Source: an uncultured bacterium (GTDB taxonomy: Bacteria > Actinomycetota > Aquicultoria > SKW223 > CALKMS01). Taken from it: 5,138 bases of DNA. Each line of letters begins with the position of its first letter. Position 1 is the stretch's first letter. A model generated the notes under the pieces. It saw nothing but the letters and a program-made list of their open reading frames with translations, made no database searches and was not told the origin of the DNA. The stretch covers positions 1 through 5,138 of the forward strand of contig CALKMS010000109.1 in the NCBI GenBank assembly GCA_938091145.1, read 5' to 3'. Shown in pieces: positions 1 to 5,138 of the stretch. Position numbers and translations under genes: made by a program.

Positions 1-10
1 TTTCTTTCGC

Positions 11-86
11 GTCATTGCGAGGAGCGGAGCGACGAAGCAATCTCAGAGATTGCGCCTTTCCTCTCAAAGAATGAGATTGCCACGCT
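11..86. repeat. Dispersed inverted-repeat element, copy A (interrupted)
   Basis: The left arm begins GTCATTGCGAG at 11 and runs into the perfect palindrome GCAATCTC-A-GAGATTGC at 37-53. A further right-half fragment, GAGATTGCCACGCT, lies at 73-86 after an unrelated A/T-richer stretch. The same modules recur in copy B (98-188), so this looks like an interrupted or rearranged copy of one element. Open frames crossing it on both strands translate to low-complexity peptides of the CHCE...EAISEIA type, which are repeat translations and not proteins. Resemblance to the dispersed palindromic repeats found in many bacterial genomes is from general knowledge; no transposase is present here. Confidence 0.75.
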
Positions 87-97
87 ATGAGAAAAGG

Positions 98-188
98 TGT
101 CATTGCGAGGACTGCGAGCCGAAGGCGAAGCAGGACGAAGCAATCTCAGAGATTGCCACGCTCGCCTTACGGCTGGCTCGCAATGACA
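98..188. repeat. Dispersed inverted-repeat element, copy B (complete)
   Basis: This is the most complete copy. The outer arms TGTCATTGCGAG (98-109) and CTCGCAATGACA (177-188) are exact reverse complements over 12 bp. The centre is the perfect palindrome GCAATCTC-A-GAGATTGC (140-156). Between them, the left segment GAGCCGAAGGCGAAG and the right segment CTCGCCTTACGGCTGGCTC are imperfectly complementary, so the whole 91 bp could fold as a long interrupted hairpin or cruciform. It is visibly richer in G+C than the genes. It could be a non-autonomous palindromic (MITE- or REP-like) element; no flanking target duplication was recognised. Confidence 0.8.
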
Positions 189-196
189 AAAAAAGG

Positions 197-238
197 GATT
201 GCCACGCTCCTCCCTTCGGTCGTCGCTCGCAATGACAA
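197..238. repeat. Right half-copy of the dispersed repeat
   Basis: The stretch starts GATTGCCACGCTC (197-209) and ends GCTCGCAATGACA (225-237), matching the right half of copy B (151-188). The internal segment differs (TCCCTTCGGTCGTC). There is no matching left arm next to it, so it is a half element placed directly after copy B. Its 3' end is also the first unit of the tandem array that follows. Confidence 0.7.
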
Positions 239-400
239 ATGAAGAGTTTGCTCGCAATAATAAAGGAAGGTTGGCTTACAATGCCAATGAGATTGCTTCG
301 CTTTGCTCGCAATGACAAATGAAGAGTTTGCTCGCAATGACAAATGAAGGGTTTGCTCGCACTGACAAAAGGAAGGGTGGCTTGCAATAGCAAAAAAATT
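225..400. repeat. Degenerating ~25-bp tandem array derived from the repeat arm
   Basis: Units begin GCTCGCAATGACAAATGAAG. Clear 25-bp units lie at 225-249, 305-329, 330-354 and 355-379. A divergent 24-bp unit is at 250-273, a 31-bp unit carrying an inserted GAGATTGC core fragment is at 274-304, and a decayed final unit starts at 380. The units at 225 and 305 are identical. Sequence identity falls off toward the operon side. The array looks like repeat slippage or duplication of the right arm of the upstream element. It is not a CRISPR array, because there are no unique spacers of regular length. No gene, tRNA or regulatory site was recognised between 1 and 427 apart from these repeats. Confidence 0.7.
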
Positions 401-427
401 AATCTGGCAAGAAAGAAGAGAAAAAAT

Positions 428-456
428 TTGACTTAGGTTTCTTTCTAACCTATACT
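428..456 (+). promoter_or_regulatory. Promoter of the pyr operon (sigma70-type)
   Basis: The -35 hexamer TTGACT is at 428-433 and the -10 hexamer TATACT at 451-456, separated by exactly 17 bp. Each differs from the consensus at one position. The upstream bases 400-427 are A-rich, which could act as an UP-like element. Transcription would be expected to begin near 462-464, giving a leader of about 165 nt before pyrR. The position directly upstream of the PyrR attenuator supports the call. It is inferred from sequence only. Confidence 0.8.
434..452. promoter_or_regulatory. Inverted repeat inside the promoter spacer (possible operator)
   Basis: TAGGTT (434-439) and AACCTA (447-452) are perfect reverse complements separated by 7 bp. 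They fill the spacer between -35 and -10 and overlap the first two bases of the -10. It lies upstream of the expected start site, so it would act as DNA and not as RNA. A dimeric repressor could bind here, but a chance palindrome cannot be excluded, and pyr operons with PyrR attenuation usually need no DNA operator. Confidence 0.3.
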
Positions 457-472
457 AGTAACGATGTATAAA

Positions 473-504
473 CCTTTAAATCTGGTCCGGTGAGGCCAGG
501 AAGG
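473..504 (+). promoter_or_regulatory. PyrR-binding RNA hairpin (anti-antiterminator)
   Basis: The lower stem is CCTTT (473-477) with GAAGG (500-504, last pair T-G). An unpaired AAAT bulge follows on the 5' side (478-481), then the upper stem CTGG (482-485) with CCAG (496-499), and a terminal loop TCCGGTGAGG (486-495). Known PyrR sites have the same architecture: CCUUUAA lower stem, purine-rich internal bulge, and a conserved UCCNGNGAGG loop region. Binding by PyrR with UMP would stabilise this hairpin and so block the antiterminator, causing termination at 530-560. The gene for PyrR follows at once, as in self-regulated pyr operons. Confidence 0.9.
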
Positions 505-514
505 AGGCAAAAAT

Positions 515-2116
<1,602 letters not shown>

Positions 2117-2125
2117 AAAAGCAAA

Positions 2126-3412
2126 ATGATCCTTTTAAAAGATGGTTTTGTAGTTGATGGTTATGGAAAAGAGGAGAAAATGGATGTTCTTGTTAATGAA
2201 GATATAATTGCTGAGGTTGCTCCTTTAATTAACCTTAGCGAAGCTGGTAAAGTCAAGGTTTTGGATTGCGAAGGGAAAGTAATTTTGCCCGGTCTAATCG
2301 ATTTTCATGTGCACTTTCGCGACCCTAGCCCAAAGGAAGTTGAATCAATAGATCAGGGAATTGAAAGAGCAATCTATGGAGGTTTTACGGGCTGTTTAAT
2401 GATGCCCAACACCGAACCGCCGATTGACACACCAGAAATGGTTCATTTTGTTAGAGAGAAAGCAGCTTCAATTCCGGGTTTTGATTTTCAGCCGGCTGCG
2501 GCCATTACACAAGGGCGGGAAGGCGAAAGAATAGTAGAGATGGGGCTGCTTAAAGAGGCCGGCGTAAAAGTTTTGACCGATGACGGGAATTATGTTCAGT
2601 CCGCCTGGGTTATGAAAATGGCTTTGCGTTACGCTTCGGCATTCGATTTGATTTTGATGCAGCACCCTGAAGAAAAATCACTCTCAGCTGACGGACAGGT
2701 AAACGAGGGATTGATCTCGGCGAGTCTCGGATTAAGGGAGTTGCCAAAAGCCGCCGAAGAAATTGCCATTCTCCGTGACTTAACTTTGGTTCAGTATTAT
2801 CCGGCAAGAATTCACTTTACGCATATTTCTACCGCTGGGGCTGTTCAACTTCTTAATAAAGCTAAAAGTAGTGGATTGAAAGTTACTGCTGATGTCACCC
2901 CTCATCACCTTTTGTTAACCGAGAAAGAGCTTGTCCGCTTTGATCCAAATTTTAAAATGAAGCCACCTCTCAGAACAGAAGAGGATATTAAAGCGGTTCA
3001 AAGTGGTTTAATTAATGAAGTCATCGATTTGGTCGCTACTGACCATGCTCCGCATGCTTTGGAAGACAAAGAGACTGAGTTCGAGAAAGCGGCTTTTGGA
3101 GTTGCTGGGCTCGATACCGCACTCTCTTTGATTTATCAGGAGTTTGTGTTTCCTCGTAAACTTTCATGGACGGATTTGGTTAGAGCGATGAGTTTAAAAC
3201 CTGCCAGTCTGTTGGGTTATATTAGAGGTATTAAACCCGGTTTTCCGGCTTCGATTACTATTTTTGATCCGGAAAAGGAATGGGTTTATAGAAAAGAAAA
3301 AAGTGAATGGGCTTATAATAGCCCTTTTTTGGGATGGAGGTTAAAAGGGAAGGTTTTTGGGGTGATTGCTAACGGACGTTTACTTTGCTGGGAGGAGAAG
3401 CTGCTTGGCTAA
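2126..3412 (+). CDS. pyrC: PyrC: dihydroorotase, class I
   Basis: Catalyses the reversible ring closure of N-carbamoyl-L-aspartate to dihydroorotate, using zinc. The 428 residues fit the class I (long) dihydroorotases of the amidohydrolase superfamily. The metal-site residues line up with that family: H61 and H63 in DFHVHFRDP, D152/D153 in LTDDG, H180 in MQHPEE, H233 in FTHIST and D306 in ATDHAPH. MMPNTEPP at 92-99 and KPPLR at 279-283 are substrate-side motifs; KPPLR replaces the commoner NPPLR. The C-terminal part returns to the small beta domain. The ATG at 2126 lies 9 nt after the pyrB stop and in the same frame. The only purine-rich site, GAGGGGGG (2102-2109), is 16 nt away, longer than usual, so initiation probably depends on ribosomes finishing pyrB. 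It overlaps carA by 8 nt. Confidence 0.96.
   Translation: MILLKDGFVVDGYGKEEKMDVLVNEDIIAEVAPLINLSEAGKVKVLDCEGKVILPGLIDFHVHFRDPSPKEVESIDQGIERAIYGGFTGCLMMPNTEPPIDTPEMVHFVREKAASIPGFDFQPAAAITQGREGERIVEMGLLKEAGVKVLTDDGNYVQSAWVMKMALRYASAFDLILMQHPEEKSLSADGQVNEGLISASLGLRELPKAAEEIAILRDLTLVQYYPARIHFTHISTAGAVQLLNKAKSSGLKVTADVTPHHLLLTEKELVRFDPNFKMKPPLRTEEDIKAVQSGLINEVIDLVATDHAPHALEDKETEFEKAAFGVAGLDTALSLIYQEFVFPRKLSWTDLVRAMSLKPASLLGYIRGIKPGFPASITIFDPEKEWVYRKEKSEWAYNSPFLGWRLKGKVFGVIANGRLLCWEEKLLG
3391..3397 (+). promoter_or_regulatory. Ribosome binding site that sets the carA TTG start
   Basis: GGAGGAG lies 7 nt before the TTG at 3405, inside the 3' end of pyrC. The only other in-frame start just upstream, TTG at 3366, has no comparable site and would add 13 residues (MLTDVYFAGRRSC) not expected at a CarA N-terminus. 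Confidence 0.8.
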
Positions 3413-4577
3413 ACCGAAAGCTTTATTAGTTCTTGAGGATGGCACTTTTTTTGAGGGCAAATCATTTGGGTTTCCAGGGGAGACTTTTGGCGAAGTGGTT
3501 TTTAACACTTCAATGACGGGCTATCAAGAAATACTTACCGATCCTTCTTACTATGGCCAAATTGTAACTCTCACCTATCCTCACATTGGCAATTATGGTG
3601 TTAACTGTGAGGATATGGAGTCAACGAAGCCTCAAGTTTCAGGCTTCATTGTTAAAGAAGGTTCGCGAACATACTCTAATTGGAGAGCAGAAAAAGGTTT
3701 GGAGGAATGGCTTCAAGAAAGAAAAGTTGTAGGTATCCAGGACATTGATACTCGAGCACTGGTTAGAAGGATCAGAACGGTTGGAGCAATGAAGGGAGCA
3801 ATTTCAACTATTGACTTGAAGCCCGATTCATTGCTAAAGAAAGTCAAAGCTTTTCCATCGATTGTTGGACAGGATTTAGTAAAAAAGGTAACAACTAAAA
3901 AGCCTTATTATTTTGAGGGTGAAACTTCGGGCGACTTTTTGGTAGTGGTTGTCGATGGGGGTGTTAAGCATAATATTTTGCGCGAGCTGGCTAAGCGCGG
4001 CTGCGCTGTTTACGTTGTACCTGCCTTTACTGAAGAAAAAGAAATTATGAGTTTGAAACCGGATGGTGTTCTTTTTTCAAACGGGCCTGGCGATCCAGCC
4101 CCCCTGACTTACATGATCAGATTAGCTCGTCAGCTAATTGGTAAAGTTCCCCTTTTTGGAATTTGTTTGGGTCATCAGATGCTGGGTCTTGCTTTGGGAG
4201 CGGCTACCTACAAACTGAAGTTTGGGCACCGGGGGGCAAACCAGCCGATCAAAAATTTAAGCAATGGAAGAGTAGAAATTGCTGCTGAGAATCATGGCTT
4301 TGCGGTCGATTCACGCTATTTCGGTATCGAGCTAAAAGGTTGGGAGGTTGGTCAAGCCTTTGATTTTCAAAGAAAAAAACTTATTGGCGAAAGCAAATTT
4401 GGTAAAGTTCAGATGACTCACTTGAATTTAAATGATGGAACTCTTGAAGGAATGCGCTGCCTTGATGTTGCTGCCTTTTCTGTTCAATTTCATCCTGAAG
4501 CTTCGCCGGGACCCCATGACACCACTTACCTTTTTGACGAGTTTATTGAGTTAATGAAAAGGAGAAATTTTGCCTAA
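3405..4577 (+). CDS. carA: CarA: carbamoyl-phosphate synthase small (glutaminase) subunit
   Basis: Hydrolyses glutamine and passes ammonia through a tunnel to CarB, which makes carbamoyl phosphate for pyrimidines and arginine. From the TTG at 3405 it has 390 residues, starting [22 protein letters not shown]. The N-terminal CarA domain (about 1-140) contains [21 protein letters not shown]. The class I glutamine amidotransferase domain (about 178-385) has SNGPGDP at 225-231, the nucleophile C254 in [18 protein letters not shown] at 274-281, ENHGFAV at 295-301, and catalytic H363 and E365 in [12 protein letters not shown]. Between NHGFAV and THLNLNDGT it carries a longer linker (about 302-337) than most CarA proteins. 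The start overlaps the pyrC stop as TTGGCTAA and the end overlaps carB as TTGCCTAA, so the chain is translationally coupled and the 1:1 partner follows. Confidence 0.96.
   Translation: MAKPKALLVLEDGTFFEGKSFGFPGETFGEVVFNTSMTGYQEILTDPSYYGQIVTLTYPHIGNYGVNCEDMESTKPQVSGFIVKEGSRTYSNWRAEKGLEEWLQERKVVGIQDIDTRALVRRIRTVGAMKGAISTIDLKPDSLLKKVKAFPSIVGQDLVKKVTTKKPYYFEGETSGDFLVVVVDGGVKHNILRELAKRGCAVYVVPAFTEEKEIMSLKPDGVLFSNGPGDPAPLTYMIRLARQLIGKVPLFGICLGHQMLGLALGAATYKLKFGHRGANQPIKNLSNGRVEIAAENHGFAVDSRYFGIELKGWEVGQAFDFQRKKLIGESKFGKVQMTHLNLNDGTLEGMRCLDVAAFSVQFHPEASPGPHDTTYLFDEFIELMKRRNFA
4557..4564 (+). promoter_or_regulatory. Ribosome binding site that sets the carB TTG start
   Basis: AAAAGGAG ends 5 nt before the TTG at 4570, within the last codons of carA. 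No ATG or GTG gives the family-typical N-terminus, so this site and the protein alignment both point to the TTG. Confidence 0.8.
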
Positions 4578-5138
4578 AAGAACTGACCTTAAGAAGATTT
4601 TAATAATTGGTTCTGGTCCTATTGTCATTGGGCAGGCTTGTGAGTTTGATTACTCGGGCACGCAAGCTTGCAAGGTTTTAAAACAAGAAGGTTATAAAGT
4701 TGTTTTGGTTAACTCCAATCCAGCTACTATAATGACTGACCCTGAATTTGCCGACGCCACTTATATTGAGCCAATTTTGCCTGAGATTATTGAAAAGATA
4801 ATAGCTAAAGAAAGACCTGATGCCTTACTTCCCACTCTAGGCGGACAAACGGGTTTAAACGTGGCGGTCGAACTAGCTGAACAGGGGATACTGGAGAAAT
4901 ATGGGGTTGAAATGATAGGCGCCACGCTTTCTGCTATTAAGAAAGCTGAAGATCGAAAAGCTTTTCGAAAAGCAATGGAAAGCCTTGGGTTGAAAGTCCC
5001 GCGAAGTGAATTAGTTGATTCGATAAGCCGAGCGAAAGAAGTTTTATCTTATCTTCGTTTTCCTTTAATTATTCGCCCTAGCTTTACTTTAGGGGGAACA
5101 GGCGGGGGGATTGCCTATAACTTAGAAGAGTTTGAGAG
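4570..5138 (+). CDS. carB: CarB: carbamoyl-phosphate synthase large subunit (5' part, truncated by window)
   Basis: The large subunit makes carbamoyl phosphate from bicarbonate, two ATP and the ammonia delivered by CarA. Only the first 189 codons are present, of roughly 1,070 in the family; the reading frame is open to the window edge. The start is [17 protein letters not shown], followed by [16 protein letters not shown] (20-35), the pre-ATP-grasp fold with [11 protein letters not shown] (48-58) and ADATYIEP (61-68), TLGGQTGLN (89-97), and the beginning of the first ATP-grasp domain with [13 protein letters not shown] at 168-180, whose arginine and glycine-rich loop contact ATP in known structures. 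It starts at a TTG overlapping the carA stop by 8 nt. It is partial because of the window edge and shows no sign of being broken. Confidence 0.95.
   Translation, partial: MPKRTDLKKILIIGSGPIVIGQACEFDYSGTQACKVLKQEGYKVVLVNSNPATIMTDPEFADATYIEPILPEIIEKIIAKERPDALLPTLGGQTGLNVAVELAEQGILEKYGVEMIGATLSAIKKAEDRKAFRKAMESLGLKVPRSELVDSISRAKEVLSYLRFPLIIRPSFTLGGTGGGIAYNLEEFE

Noticed and set aside
12..393. Open frames of 60-100 codons on both strands in the repeat region (12-257 minus, 50-235 plus, 100-393 minus)
   Set aside because: They are translations of the inverted and tandem repeats, with recurring CHCE, EAISEIA and LRAKRSN-like peptides. No ribosome sites or conserved domains were recognised, and they overlap each other on opposite strands.
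225..400. CRISPR array
   Set aside because: The ~25-bp units are directly adjacent with no unique spacers, the unit length varies, and identity decays along the array.
464..493. Nine-codon mini-ORF at the expected transcript start (ATG at 464, TGA at 491 inside the PyrR loop)
   Set aside because: It has no Shine-Dalgarno and would need leaderless initiation exactly at the start site. The TGA falls in the conserved GGTGAGG loop that PyrR binding already explains.
3366..3404. Longer carA N-terminus starting at TTG 3366
   Set aside because: The extra 13 residues do not fit the family start, no Shine-Dalgarno precedes it, and GGAGGAG is placed correctly for the TTG at 3405.

Overview
The window holds the 5' part of a de novo pyrimidine (UMP) biosynthesis operon, all on the + strand, with its promoter and RNA leader, preceded by about 400 bases of non-coding repeats. 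Gene order is pyrR (regulator) - pyrB (aspartate carbamoyltransferase) - pyrC (dihydroorotase, class I) - carA (carbamoyl-phosphate synthase, glutaminase subunit) - carB (synthetase subunit, cut by the window end). All enzymes keep their recognisable catalytic motifs and look intact. This is a known pathway, not a new system; the most interesting part is the leader in front of pyrR.

Layout. Positions 1-400: imperfect copies and half-copies of an inverted repeat (arms of the type GTCATTGCGAG / CTCGCAATGAC, palindromic core GCAATCTC-A-GAGATTGC), decaying rightward into a roughly 25-bp tandem array; no gene is supported there. Positions 428-456: a near-consensus sigma70-type promoter (TTGACT, 17 bp, TATACT) with a 6-bp inverted repeat filling its spacer. 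Positions about 463-629: the pyr leader, containing a PyrR-binding hairpin, a competing antiterminator pairing and an intrinsic terminator. It also contains a 43-codon open frame with a perfect Shine-Dalgarno that starts inside the switch and runs through the terminator. Positions 630-5138: five tightly packed genes.

How it works together. CarA/CarB make carbamoyl phosphate, PyrB condenses it with aspartate and PyrC closes the ring to dihydroorotate. PyrR with bound UMP would be expected to hold the leader in the terminated state when pyrimidines are plentiful. The cistrons overlap or nearly touch, and the preferred starts of pyrB, carA and carB are all TTG codons overlapping the previous stop, which suggests strong translational coupling.

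Organism. The genes are moderately A+T-rich, Shine-Dalgarno sites are strong, and PyrR attenuation is present. This suits a bacterium of the Bacillota or one of several other deep or uncultured lineages in which such operons and such dispersed repeats occur. The sequence does not allow a firmer assignment.
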